Shown: positions 43,252-51,861 of the stretch, in pieces
Layout of the letters: each line of letters begins with the position of its first letter
Position numbering within the stretch: position 1 is the first letter of the stretch
Assembly (NCBI RefSeq): GCF_041080675.1
Contig: NZ_CP163520.1
Span: 8,275,501-8,339,500, forward strand
From: Streptomyces sp. cg36
Lineage (GTDB): Bacteria > Actinomycetota > Actinomycetes > Streptomycetales > Streptomycetaceae
DNA: 64,000 nt
Direction of reading: 5' to 3'
Program-made: the position numbers and the translations under genes
The notes under the pieces: model-generated
Databases searched by the model: none
Seen by the model: the letters and a program-made list of their open reading frames with translations, nothing else
Told to the model about the DNA's origin: nothing

Positions 43252-44249
43252 GCGCTGTTTCTTGGATCTCCTGACAGGTGTGGGGTGTTGGGGTCACGCT
43301 GGCTGTATGGGTCGTGGGGATCTGACGAATGCGGAGTGGGATCGGCTGGAGGCGTTCTTGCCTCGTGGTGGTGCTCGTGGGGATCGGTGGAGTGATCACC
43401 GTCGGGTGATCAACGGGGTGTTGTACCGGGTGCGGACGGGTGTGCAGTGGCGGGATCTGCCTGAGCGGTTCGGGCCGTGGGAGACGGTTTATAAACGTCA
43501 TCGCCGCTGGTCAGCGGATGGGACGTGGACGATGCTGCTGTCGAAGGTGCAGGCTGCGGAGGACGCCGAAGGGCGGATCGACTGGGACGTGTCGGTGGAC
43601 TCCACCACGGTGCGGGCTCACCAGCATGCTGCCGGTGCGAAGAAGGAGCCGCCCGTTGTGATTCCTCAAAAGGGGGTCGCGTCGGGGACGAATCAGGTCG
43701 ATCCGGTTCTTCGGAAACTGGCCGTCCGGCTGGAGGAGGTGGTCAGATCGGCGAGTGCCTGGGACGTTCCCGCGGGGGTTTCACCACCAAAGTCCACCTC
43801 GCCGCCGACGGACGCTGCCGGCCCCTCTGTCTCGTCCTGACACCTGGTCACTACGGTGACGGCCCACAACTCGAGCGTGTGCTGGAGCGGTTGTCCGTGC
43901 CCCGTATCGGAGTTGGCCCCGCACCCGGCCCGACCGTGTCCTGGCGGACAAGGCCTACACCTCCCGCAAGAACCGCCGCTACCTGCGACGACGCGGGATC
44001 CGCCACACCATCCCCGAACGTCTTGACCAGCAGCGTCACCGGCACAACCGAGGCTCCCGGGGCGGCCGTCCCACCGGCTTCGACAGCGAGCGTTACAAGA
44101 AACGCAACACCGTCGAACGTGCCATCAACCGGCTCAAGGGCTTCCGTGCCGTCGCCACACGCTACGAGAAACGGGCCTACATCTACCTCGGCACCATCAC
44201 CCTCGCAGCCCTCACCATCTGGCTCCGAACATGATCCAAGAAACAGCGC
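43252..44249 (+). mobile_element. IS5-family insertion sequence, defective copy 2 (inverted relative to copy 1)
   Basis: 998 bp with the same perfect 17-bp inverted repeats (GCGCTGTTTCTTGGATC) and CTAG on both outer sides (43248-43251, 44250-44253). It is nearly identical to the 1006-bp copy at 22108-23113 but in the opposite orientation. The 8-bp size difference is two separate 4-nt deletions. It lies between the encapsulin relic and the polyprenyl synthase gene. Confidence 0.93.
43307..44234 (+). pseudogene. IS5-family transposase, broken by two 4-nt deletions
   Basis: The transposase starts normally (GRGDLTNAEWDRLEAFLPRG) and keeps the first catalytic Asp. Near 43725 one GTCC of a tandem GTCCGTCC is missing, shifting the frame from KLAVRPAGGGG to KLAVRLEEVV. 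Near 43917 CTAC is missing relative to copy 1 (GVGLPRTRP becomes GVGPAPGP), shifting it again. The second Asp and the Glu therefore lie in a third frame, and no functional enzyme can be made. One substitution (Gly to Asp in GGARGDRWSD) is also seen. Confidence 0.88.
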
Positions 44250-44276
44250 CTAGTCGCCCGCCCGGGGCCTGTACGG

Positions 44277-45213
44277 TCAGCGCCAGCGGCTGACTTCCAC
44301 GTTCTCCAGGACACCGAGGGCGTCCGGGACGAGGATCGCGGCGGAGTAGTAGGCGGTGACCGGGGAGGAGATGATCGCCTGCTCGTCGATGCCCATGAAA
44401 CGTACGGACAGGCTCGGTTCGATCTCGTCGGGGATACCGTCCTGGCGCAGGCCGATCATCCCCTGCTCGTCCTCACCCGTACGCATGCACAGGATCGAGG
44501 TGGTGCGCTGTGGCGGGACGGGGATCTTCCCGCACGGGAAGATGGGCGCGCCGCGCCACGCGGGGATCCGGTGTCCGTTGAAGTCCAGTGACTCCGGGAT
44601 CAGACCGCGTTTGTTGCACTCGCGGCCGAAGGCGGCGATGGCCCGCGGGTGGGCCCGGAAGAACTTGCTGATGGCCGGCCGCCAGGTCGATGGCCGCCTC
44701 ACCGTACTTGTTGGTGCGCTGCTCCGGGATCAGCGCGTATGCGGAGAGGTGTTCACTCAGTGAGGTCGCGCGCTCGGCCAGGTTGAGGACGTCCGCGCGG
44801 GTGAGCACCAGTAACTGGTCCTTGGTTCCGCCCAGCTCGGCCAGTACCTCGCCGGCGGCGTACTCGCGCTGTTCGCAGCGGTGCGCCGGCTCGGTCAGTG
44901 CCGAGCCGTCCTCGAATCCGCGTAACGCGGGCAGTTCCCCCAGCTCGGCCGGGATCACGGCCATCCGCTCGCCGGTCTGCACGAAGGAGATCTTGCCGTC
45001 ACCCACTGAGTAGCTCAGCCGCCGGTTGACCCGGTACGTACCGCCTTGGACGTGTACCCACGGCAGCATCCGCAGCAGCCACCGGGAGGTTATCTCCTGC
45101 ATCTGCGGGACGGATTTGGTGGTCGTCGCCAGATTGCGCGCGGCTGCGGTGCCAAGGCTCTGCTGTGCGCGTCCTTGTTCGGCAGGTGCTTGCGGGCGTA
45201 CCTCGACCGGCAT
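44277..45213 (-). pseudogene. Family 2B encapsulin shell protein (EshA/SrpI-like), internally deleted and frameshifted
   Basis: From an ATG at 45213 preceded by GGAGAAGGAACC, the frame reads [20 protein letters not shown], then [20 protein letters not shown] and [20 protein letters not shown], hallmark sequence of type 2 encapsulins. The cyclic-nucleotide-binding insertion is cut short ([20 protein letters not shown]), missing roughly 50 residues of its barrel. Near 44670-44690 a second deletion with frame change removes about 100 residues. Coding then resumes as [20 protein letters not shown] and runs to [20 protein letters not shown] and [17 protein letters not shown]. The shell cannot assemble from this gene. 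It stands upstream of a polyprenyl synthase gene, from which IS copy 2 separates it. Confidence 0.85.
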
Positions 45214-45834
45214 GAAGGTTCCTTCTCCGCTGGGGAAAGCAGACATTGACAGCGTGGCGAGACGGGACGAATTCTGCTAGTACCCGAAAGGGTTAATCGG
45301 TTGTGCGGCTTGCCGGAATTTCCACAGGTTCGCGGTCGGTAAACACTAATTTGCGGTTCACGCAGGGCTTCTGCGTGGTGTTCTAATGCGTGAATCGGTA
45401 GGGGTGATCTGGCTTGATCCGTCATTGATTCGTGTCATCATGTGGGACCCGGCCAAGGGTCAATGGGTGGCGCGCCACGCGAACGTATGGTGTGCGGGTG
45501 CTGGATCAGGGAAGACCTGCCTTCCTGCGGAAGCGGTCCGCAGGTGCAGCCAGTAACGCAAGTGCTTTCTTGGCGGATCTCCCTGTCCCGTACGCGGTGG
45601 CCTCAATTGCGGTGTTCGTGCAACCGGTTAGTGGATGACGGAGCCGGCACACCCGGACCGGGCGGGCACCCAGGGCCCGGCCTGCTGGTGCTGGCCGCTG
45701 GCCGAGTAATTGTCGAGACCCGTGGCCGCCACGTCCGGGTGAAGGCATCGCCGCCGCTGACCGCCGACTCCGAGCCACCCTGGTCAAGGCCGGCCTCACG
45801 CAGACGTGTTGTTCCGACGGGTAGCCGCTGGACG
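45214..45834. other. Promoter region of the encapsulin relic plus unassigned DNA
   Basis: 45250-45431 is AT-rich for this window and probably held the encapsulin promoter. From 45500 to 45834 the minus strand has open frames, one ending in EATAYGTGRSAKKALALLAA and FRRKAG, but no convincing start. It may be a degenerate gene following the three-helix-bundle gene. Confidence 0.3.
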
Positions 45835-46053
45835 TCAAACATCGCGTTCGCCTCGTTCGTCGTCAGGGAGCAGATCTTTGGCCCGGCGTTCCATGAGGAC
45901 AGGCAGGTACGTGCGCACGCGTGCGTATCTGAGCTCGTCGTACGCCGTCTGCACCGATACCCGTACGACCCTGTCGTCCAGGTGAGGGTGCGTCTTCATC
46001 AACCGCTCCACGACGAGGTGGATGAGCTGGGCATCCTCATCCGGTTCCGTCAT
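45835..46053 (-). CDS. Three-helix bundle dimerization domain protein
   Basis: 72 residues: QLIHLVVERLMKTHPHLDDR, then VVRVSVQTAYDELRYARVRT and YLPVLMERRAKDLLPDD. This is the small helical domain found in many actinobacterial proteins of unknown role, often encoded alone. A GAGG lies before the ATG at 46053. No partner gene is obvious. Confidence 0.7.
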   Translation of the reverse strand: MTEPDEDAQLIHLVVERLMKTHPHLDDRVVRVSVQTAYDELRYARVRTYLPVLMERRAKDLLPDDERGERDV

Positions 46054-46551
46054 CCGGCACCTCAGCCTTCCTTCGGATCAGGCCCTCCAGTCTCGTAGGG
46101 GTACGCCCGGCCGGTAAGTCGATCTTCCGCCGCAAAGTGCGGCTTGAGGTCGATGCGAACGGGCCGGAACCTGATGCGTCAGTTCCGGCGGCTGGCGGTG
46201 TCGCGTATCGCGCGCCGCGACGTCGGGCGCTCGGCCGCCCTCCGTGCGGGACGGGAACGCGGTGGGGGCGGCTGTCAGGTCGGCTGCCGCAGATCCCGGC
46301 TGGCCCGAAGACGCCCGCCCCGTCCGCCGCAGCCCGACGGGCGTCCCGGGCAGCACCCCCTGGATGCGCTGTGCGGCAACGTCCTGTTCCGTTTGGCGCC
46401 GGGGCGGTCCAACGCCCGGATCGCCGGGCAGAGCTGTCTGACCGAAGAGACGGTCAAGGCGTACGTCACCACCGACTCGCACTGTGCTGGGAGGGGGGCG
46501 GGACAACTGCCCGTACCGGCTCGCTCCGCGGGCCAGCGGCTCCTGCCCGCT
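46054..46551. other. Gene-poor stretch with LuxR-type HTH relic
   Basis: About 500 bp. The only recognisable content is the HTH remnant at 46360-46476; other frames are not coding-like. Confidence 0.4.
46360..46476 (+). pseudogene. Relic of a LuxR/NarL-type DNA-binding domain
   Basis: The plus strand reads NVLFRLAPGRSNARIAGQSC then LTEETVKAYVTT, which matches the pattern of LuxR-type HTH domains (VLRLVARGxSNAEIAxxLxLTExTVKxHV) with several substitutions. Receiver sequence upstream is degenerate and the C-terminal helix is lost. Confidence 0.5.
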
Positions 46552-47613
46552 TCACCCTGCGGTTGCCGTTGGACGGGGACGCGTGAGCCGGTTCGCGGCG
46601 AGCTTTTGCAGCAGGCTGAAGGCGAGGACGGGCAGCAGGACCTGCGGCCGGTCGGGCATCGCCGTAGTGATGAGCACGGCGCCCGCGCTGCTGTTGCTCA
46701 TGCCGCAGGCCAGGGTGACGGAGGTACGGGCGGGGGCGGCCAGCCGCAGGAGGTGGGCGGAGCAGCGGCCCCAGGTGAAGGACATGGCACAGGCGGCCGC
46801 TGCGGTACCCGCTGCCGCGAGGAGCAGCAGCGGGCGCGGGTGGATGAGGAACTGCCCGATCGCGCCCGCGGCGTTGACGTAGGTGAGCAGGATCGAGGCG
46901 AGGACCGCGGTCAGTGCTGCCAGGGACATCACCGTGGGCTTGGCGCGTTGGGGGAGCAGGAGGCGGCAGCCGATGCCCGCGGCGCAGGGGAGCAGGACGC
47001 CGGTGAGGGCGAAGCCGCTGCCGGTGCCGCGCGCGGCACCCGCCAGGCTCTGGGCGTAGTCCGTGTTCAGCAGGGGGGTGAGGGTGTTGATGGTGGCGGG
47101 GAGCGTGAACGGGCTGAGGGCGGTGGAGGCGAGGACCAGGCCCAGCATGGCGGGTTCGTCACCGCGGCCACCGCCGGTCCATACGGTGGCGCCGGCGGCC
47201 ACCGGCATGGAGACGGTGAGGATCATCGCGGCGATCATGCCGCTCCCGCCGTCGGAGTCGGGCGAGCAGCGCAGGGTGAGAGCGATGACGGGGATGACCA
47301 GCAGCGGCGCGGTGAGGTGAAGGATGAGGCCGGTCAGCAGGACGCGGGGTCGGCCCAGCAGCCGGGTCAGGGCGTGCGGGCAGGCGCGCAGCCCGGCCGT
47401 GAAGAGTACGGCGGCGAGCAGCAGTTGCGTGATGTTGAGGCCGACGCGCAGGTGCGCGCCGAGGGGAGCGGTGTGGGCGTGGCGCAGCCACAGGCCCGGG
47501 GCGGGCAGGGCCGCGGCGGCGAGGTAGGCACCGCAGGTGGCCCGTCCGAGCCGTCTGCGCAGGAAGTTCAGGGGCGCGGCGAGAGGGACTGCGGAGGGTG
47601 GCGCGGTCGGCAT
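46552..47613 (-). CDS. Bile acid:sodium symporter-like membrane protein
   Basis: 353 residues with about ten hydrophobic segments, including LRVGLNITQLLLAAVLFTAG, PLLVIPVIALTLRCSPDS, MILTVSMPVAAGATVW, VTLACGMSNSSAGAVLITTA. The GMxNS motif near the end and the overall order fit the BASS/SBF family, which moves organic anions with sodium. The substrate is unknown. A TCAGG direct repeat that recurs before the COG4705 gene lies 66 bp upstream of its ATG, suggesting control by the adjacent two-component system. Confidence 0.7.
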   Translation of the reverse strand: MPTAPPSAVPLAAPLNFLRRRLGRATCGAYLAAAALPAPGLWLRHAHTAPLGAHLRVGLNITQLLLAAVLFTAGLRACPHALTRLLGRPRVLLTGLILHLTAPLLVIPVIALTLRCSPDSDGGSGMIAAMILTVSMPVAAGATVWTGGGRGDEPAMLGLVLASTALSPFTLPATINTLTPLLNTDYAQSLAGAARGTGSGFALTGVLLPCAAGIGCRLLLPQRAKPTVMSLAALTAVLASILLTYVNAAGAIGQFLIHPRPLLLLAAAGTAAAACAMSFTWGRCSAHLLRLAAPARTSVTLACGMSNSSAGAVLITTAMPDRPQVLLPVLAFSLLQKLAANRLTRPRPTATAG

Positions 47614-47678
47614 GGCGGGGAGCGTAGGCGCGGCGCCGCTTCGGGGGTGGGGTGTTCGGGGTGTGGTGGCCGACGTGC

Positions 47679-47694
47679 TCAGGATGTGTTCAGG
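47679..47694 (+). promoter_or_regulatory. TCAGG direct-repeat box, site A
   Basis: TCAGGATGTGTTCAGG: two TCAGG words 11 bp apart, the period typical of OmpR/PhoP-family boxes. It lies between the symporter gene and the histidine kinase gene. Fifteen of 16 bases match site B at 54762-54777. Confidence 0.55.
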
Positions 47695-47906
47695 CTGCTA
47701 CTCGCGGCGTCCGTGCCATGGCGCATGAGGTGCAACGTTTCTGTGGGTGCCCGGGGGCGCCCGCGAGCGGTTGTCGGTCACAGCTGGTCGGCGAGGGGCG
47801 GCCTGGAGCTCGGCACGGTGTCCTCTCGCGGTGTTCCTTGAGGCGGCCCTGGGCCTCGTGGTCTTCCCCACGGTGTCCCGACGCGGTGTGACGGACCGCG
47901 AACGGG

Positions 47907-49271
47907 TCAGCCGGCCGGCAGTGTGACGGTGAACCGTGCACCTGGACGGTGCCCTTGGTCATGCTGTACGTCACCGTTCACGGAGCGGGCCAGGCGTCGC
48001 GCGAGCGGCAGCCCGAGGCCGGCTCCGCCGTGCCCGTCGTCGGGGTTGGCGCGCCGTCCCGGGCGAAAGAGCTCCGGGGCGAAGGACGGCGGCACTCCCG
48101 GTCCGTCGTCGCTGACGTCGATGCGGATGCCCGTGTCCTGGCGGCAGGCGCTGAGGCGGACCTGGGAGCGGGCGTGGCGCAGGGCGTTGTCCAGCAGGGG
48201 GCTCACGGTGCGTTCGAGCAGGGCCTGTGGCACACCGGCCGTCAGGTCTCCGGCGACCTGTGTGATCTGGACGTCGATGGGCTGCGGTGGGGAGAGCCTG
48301 CCGGTGAGGCGGATCAGTGTCGACCGGACGTCGGCGGTGCCGCGGTGGGCGCCGGAGCTACTGCGGGCATCGTCGAGCAGGGTGTCGCAGATGGTGCGCA
48401 TGCTCTGGGCGGCGTCTTCGACGGCGGCGCAGACGCGTTGTGTCTCGGCGGCGGAGCGTGGCCTGCTCTGCCACCAGTCGACTTCGGCGATGATCCGGGC
48501 GAGCGGGTTGCGCAGTTCGTGGGACAGCTCGCGGGTGAGCTGCTGTTCGTGGCGCAGCCCGGCCCGGATGCGGTCGAGCAGGGCGTCCAGCGAGTGGCCG
48601 AGCCGGGCGAGTTCGTCGGGCCTGCGGGCGTTGCCGAACCGGTCGTCACAGGCGTGGGTGCTCCACGCGGTGGCCTGCTCGGTCATGGTGCGTACGGGGC
48701 GCAGCGCACGGCCCACCGCGAGGCGTGTCAGTACATAGGTGCAGGCCAGCATGGCCGCGTCCAGGGCGAGCGACGCGTACAGCACGGTGTCTGCGGTGCT
48801 GCGGTAGGGCGCGAGGCCGCGGGCGGTGACCACGGCGGCTGGGGCACTGCCGGAACCGGTGACGGGCTGGACGCACAGCCGGACCGGCTCCGGTGCTTCG
48901 GCGGTGGCACAACGACGGCCGCCGTCGGCGGCGAGGGTGTCCGCGGCCCTGTTGAGCGGGCCGCCGGGTACGGTGCCGGGCGGGGCTTCGAGGCGTACCG
49001 GTCCGGCGTAGATCCAGACGTCTGCGTCGAGTGCGTCGTCGTTGGGCACTTCCACCACGCGGGCCCTGGCTCCGGTGGTGTCCACGGTCGCCGCGATGGC
49101 GGCGGCGCGGGTGTAGAGGTGGTCGTCTGCCTGTTGCTGGAGCCTTTGGCGCACGACGGCGTTGAAGCCTGCGGTGAGCACGACCATCAGCAGCGCCGCG
49201 GCGGCGCACGCGACCAGTGAGAGCCGCCCTCGCAGGGTGCGGGGCCGCCAGCCGCGCGGGTGCATCGTCAT
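47907..49271 (-). CDS. HAMP-type sensor histidine kinase
   Basis: 454 residues. A first membrane segment (SLVACAAAALLMVVLTAGFN), an extracytoplasmic sensor of about 110 residues and a second segment (LYASLALDAAMLACTYVL) are followed by a HAMP-like linker. The H-box LSHELRNPLARIIAEVDWWQ, N-box SPLLDNALRHARS, and G-boxes VSDDGPGVPPSFAPELFR and GAGLGLPLARRLARS are all intact. The ATG overlaps the response-regulator stop by 4 bp, so the two are co-translated. Confidence 0.9.
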   Translation of the reverse strand: MTMHPRGWRPRTLRGRLSLVACAAAALLMVVLTAGFNAVVRQRLQQQADDHLYTRAAAIAATVDTTGARARVVEVPNDDALDADVWIYAGPVRLEAPPGTVPGGPLNRAADTLAADGGRRCATAEAPEPVRLCVQPVTGSGSAPAAVVTARGLAPYRSTADTVLYASLALDAAMLACTYVLTRLAVGRALRPVRTMTEQATAWSTHACDDRFGNARRPDELARLGHSLDALLDRIRAGLRHEQQLTRELSHELRNPLARIIAEVDWWQSRPRSAAETQRVCAAVEDAAQSMRTICDTLLDDARSSSGAHRGTADVRSTLIRLTGRLSPPQPIDVQITQVAGDLTAGVPQALLERTVSPLLDNALRHARSQVRLSACRQDTGIRIDVSDDGPGVPPSFAPELFRPGRRANPDDGHGGAGLGLPLARRLARSVNGDVQHDQGHRPGARFTVTLPAG

Positions 49272-49930
49272 GACAGGCGGTGCCCCATGCCGCGGCTGGT
49301 GGTGATCGCGCGGTCGCTGCCCGCGGTACGGAGCTTGCGGCGCAGCCGGCTGAGGTACTGGTCGAGGGTGTTGTCGCTGACCTGGGCGCCCTCGGGCCAG
49401 CCCGCGCGGACGAGGTCGCGGCGGGTCACGAGTGCGCCTGCGGCGCTGATGAGCGCCGCCAGCAGCCGGAACTCGGTCGGTGTCAGGTCCACCGGCGTTC
49501 CCGCGATGGTGCAGGTGTAGCGGATGGGGTCGAGCAGCAGGTCGCCCGCTGCGGCGGGCGGCTGCGGGGCCGCCCTCTTGAGGGCCGCCCGCAGACGGGC
49601 CGCGAGCTCGGCGAGGTGGAAGGGCTTGGGGAGGTAGTCGTCGCCCCCGGCGGCGAATCCGGTCAGCCGGTCGGTGAGGTGGTGGTGTGCCGTCAGGAAG
49701 AGGACGGGGGCGCTGAATCCGCGTGCCCGGAGCGCCTGGCAGACGTCCCTGCCGTCCGCGTCGGGGAGTGCGACGTCCAGGACGACCGCGTCGAAGCCGT
49801 CCTGGGCCAGTCGCAGCGCGGCTGCCCCGTCGGGCGCCGGGACCGGGTCGAAGTCCTCGTCGCGCAGGCCGCGCAGCAGTACGTCCCGCAGGGCGTGGTC
49901 GTCTTCGACGACCAGGATGCGCCGAGGCAC
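49268..49930 (-). CDS. OmpR-family response regulator
   Basis: 220 residues from a GTG. Receiver domain: acidic pocket VVEDDHALRD, phospho-acceptor D52 in VVLDVALPDADGRD, Thr in LFLTAHHH and Lys in YLPKPFHLAEL. Winged-helix effector: TPTEFRLLAALISAAGALVT, then SDNTLDQYLSRLRRKLRT. It is encoded upstream of and overlapping its kinase. The TCAGG repeats at 47679 and 54762 are plausible targets. Confidence 0.92.
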   Translation of the reverse strand: MPRRILVVEDDHALRDVLLRGLRDEDFDPVPAPDGAAALRLAQDGFDAVVLDVALPDADGRDVCQALRARGFSAPVLFLTAHHHLTDRLTGFAAGGDDYLPKPFHLAELAARLRAALKRAAPQPPAAAGDLLLDPIRYTCTIAGTPVDLTPTEFRLLAALISAAGALVTRRDLVRAGWPEGAQVSDNTLDQYLSRLRRKLRTAGSDRAITTSRGMGHRLS

Positions 49931-50376
49931 GTCAGACCTCGGCCGGAGGCCGGGCGGCCGTACGCCGGGCGGATCCGTTGCGGTGCTGGTCCCTCCGCCG
50001 GGAGGGCGGCAGTGCGCACGCCATCACGAAGGGCGCGGGGAAGTTGGCGGCCGGTACCGGTCGGCGTCCCCGGGCCGGAAGGATCCGACCGGTAGCCCGG
50101 TCTCCGCGCCCGTCGCCGCCGCTGCGTCGAGCACGCCGAGCGTGGCCGGTGGGGAGCGGGTGCTGAGGGCATGCGGCGGCGGGGTCGGGCGTGGCGTGGA
50201 CGGAAGCGGCCATGCGGATGGGGCCTCTCATGGGGGCCGGGCAGACGGGCGCAGGGCGGGGCACGGGGTGGCTGCGGCCCCAGGGACGGTCTACTGCACT
50301 GTAGACGATGGCGAGGCGGGGATCGGGGGCGATGGTCGGATCACCAGGTGCCGGGCCCGTGGCGCGGGCGCTGTCG
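49931..50376. other. Leader region of the two-component genes with BlaI-type site
   Basis: About 445 bp. It contains the dyad at 50289-50306. A minus-strand frame ending 2 bp before the response-regulator start (49932) is Ala/Arg/Pro-rich and unconvincing as a protein. The region may be an untranslated leader. Confidence 0.4.
50289..50306. promoter_or_regulatory. BlaI-type operator, site 1
   Basis: GTCTACTGCACTGTAGAC, core TCTAC-N6-GTAGA. It lies between the uppP stop and the two-component genes, in a place suited to the promoter of the latter. Confidence 0.6.
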
Positions 50377-51213
50377 TCAGGCGCTGAGGGCGCCGGTTGC
50401 GAGCAGGCCGAAGAGCAGGACTCCGGCGGCGATCCGGTAGGTGACGAAGGCGTTGAAGGAGTGCTTGGCGACGAACTTGAGGAGCCAGGCGATCGAGGCG
50501 TAGGCGACGACGAAGGACACCGCGGTGCCGACGACCAGCGGGAGGGTGTCGACGCCGGCGCCGATGGCGTCCTTGAGCTCGTACAGGCCCGCGCCGGTCA
50601 GGGCGGGGATGCCGAGGAAGAAGGAAAGGCGGGTGGCGGCGACGCGGTCGAGGTCGAGGATGAGGCCGGTCGAGATGGTGGCGCCGGAGCGCGAGAAGCC
50701 GGGGAAGAGCAGGGCGAGGATCTGCGAACAGCCCACCAGCATGGCGTCCTTGAGGGTGGTGTCGTCCTCGCCGCGTTTGTGGCGGCCCATCTGGTCGGCG
50801 GCCCACATGAGGCCGCTGCCGACGATCAGGGAGGCGGCCACCACCCACAGCGACGCCAGCGCGCCCTCGATGAGGGGTTTGGCGGCCAGTCCCACGGCCA
50901 CGATGGGAATGGTGGCGTAGATGACCCACCAGGCGAACCTGTAGTCGTGGTGGTGGCGCTCCTCGCGGTGGGCCAGGCCGCGCCCCCAGGCCCGCACGAT
51001 CCGCACGATGTCCTTGAAGAAGTACACCAGTACCGCGGCGATGGCCCCGACCTGGATGACGGCGGTGAAGGCGACGACGGCCTTGTCGTCCACCGGAATG
51101 CCCATCAGCCCTTCGGTGATCTTCAGGTGTCCGGTGGAGGAGACCGGCAGGAATTCGGTGACCCCTTCGACGATGCCGAGGACTGTTGCCTGCCCGATGT
51201 CGATGGTGCTCAA
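50377..51213 (-). CDS. uppP: Undecaprenyl-diphosphatase UppP (BacA)
   Basis: 278 residues, the usual length. It dephosphorylates undecaprenyl diphosphate at the membrane, recycling the lipid carrier for peptidoglycan, and confers bacitracin tolerance. Signatures: GIVEGVTEFLPVSSTGHLKI, with the catalytic glutamates, and LFPGFSRSGATISTGLILDL with the PGxSRSGxT phosphate loop. Eight hydrophobic segments follow the family plan. The TTG at 51213 places the first strand as in homologues; no better start is seen. A BlaI-type palindrome lies between it and divergent blaI, suggesting control by cell-wall stress. Confidence 0.92.
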   Translation of the reverse strand: MSTIDIGQATVLGIVEGVTEFLPVSSTGHLKITEGLMGIPVDDKAVVAFTAVIQVGAIAAVLVYFFKDIVRIVRAWGRGLAHREERHHHDYRFAWWVIYATIPIVAVGLAAKPLIEGALASLWVVAASLIVGSGLMWAADQMGRHKRGEDDTTLKDAMLVGCSQILALLFPGFSRSGATISTGLILDLDRVAATRLSFFLGIPALTGAGLYELKDAIGAGVDTLPLVVGTAVSFVVAYASIAWLLKFVAKHSFNAFVTYRIAAGVLLFGLLATGALSA

Positions 51214-51373
51214 TTCGTCCGTCCCTGAAAGGTTGGGTCCGATGCGATGGCGGTGGAGCGGTGGGCCGGCCGGTGCGCCTGTGCCGCCGTCCGCGAAGAG
51301 CACGGGATTCCTGTCGTCGCCCCGCGAACGGCGCGGGGCACGGGGGACAGCAGGCATGGCAGACTCGGGGAAG

Positions 51374-51409
51374 ACCCTCGTCTTCTACGCGCGCGTAGAA
51401 GACGAGGGT
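51374..51409. promoter_or_regulatory. 36-bp perfect palindrome containing BlaI-type operator, site 2
   Basis: An 18-bp arm, ACCCTCGTCTTCTACGCG, is followed immediately by its exact reverse complement with no loop. The centre is TCTAC-GCGCGC-GTAGA (51384-51399), matching sites 1 and 3. It lies between uppP (minus) and blaI (plus), so one repressor could silence both. Confidence 0.85.
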
Positions 51410-51442
51410 GACTGTAGAGGATGGGCAAGGAGGCAGCCAACA

Positions 51443-51847
51443 GTGGACGGGCACGACCGCACCGGCATCCCGCACGAGGGGGACCGCCGCCTGGCCAACG
51501 GGCAACGGGAGGCCGAGGTGGTGGCCGTACTCCGCGCGGCCTCCGGACCGCTCACGCCCCGGGAGGTGCTGGAGCGCATCGGCGGCGACCTGGCGTACAG
51601 CACGGTGGTGACGATCCTGACCCGTCTGTATGAGAAGGACGTACTGACCCGGGCGGCTCATGGCCGGGCCTTCGCCTACGCCCCCGCCACGGACGAACCT
51701 GGCTTCGCCGCCCGCAAGATGCGCCAGGCGATGGAAGAGGTGCCGGACCGCGAGAGGGTCCTGACACGGTTCGTCGACGACCTCTCCAGCCGGGACGAGG
51801 CATTGCTGCGCCGGTTGCTGGGCGGCGACCTGGACACGGGCCGGTAG
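51443..51847 (+). CDS. BlaI/MecI/CopY family transcriptional repressor
   Basis: 134 residues from a GTG with AAGGAGG upstream. NGQREAEVVAVLRAASGPLT, then PREVLERIGGDLAYSTVVTI and LTRLYEKDVLTRAAHGRAFA form the winged helix of the Penicillinase_R family. The C-terminal helices (LTRFVDDLSSRDEALLRRLL) dimerise and hold the proteolysis site. The M56 protease gene follows 14 bp later, the classical BlaI-BlaR1 arrangement in which signalling cleaves the repressor. Confidence 0.92.
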   Translation: MDGHDRTGIPHEGDRRLANGQREAEVVAVLRAASGPLTPREVLERIGGDLAYSTVVTILTRLYEKDVLTRAAHGRAFAYAPATDEPGFAARKMRQAMEEVPDRERVLTRFVDDLSSRDEALLRRLLGGDLDTGR

Positions 51848-51861
51848 GCGCGAGGCAGGCC

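Noticed and set aside
22104..44253. The two IS copies as a defined composite transposon
   Set aside because: Each copy has its own CTAG on both sides, so each probably inserted independently; no shared outer target duplication can be shown because CTAG is palindromic.
46144..47841. 565-codon plus-strand ORF over the symporter gene
   Set aside because: Antisense shadow rich in Gly/Gln/Glu; only its first part coincides with the LuxR relic.
49932..50264. Minus-strand ORF ending 2 bp before the response-regulator start
   Set aside because: Composition is Ala/Arg/Pro-rich without coding rhythm or a ribosome site; probably leader DNA.
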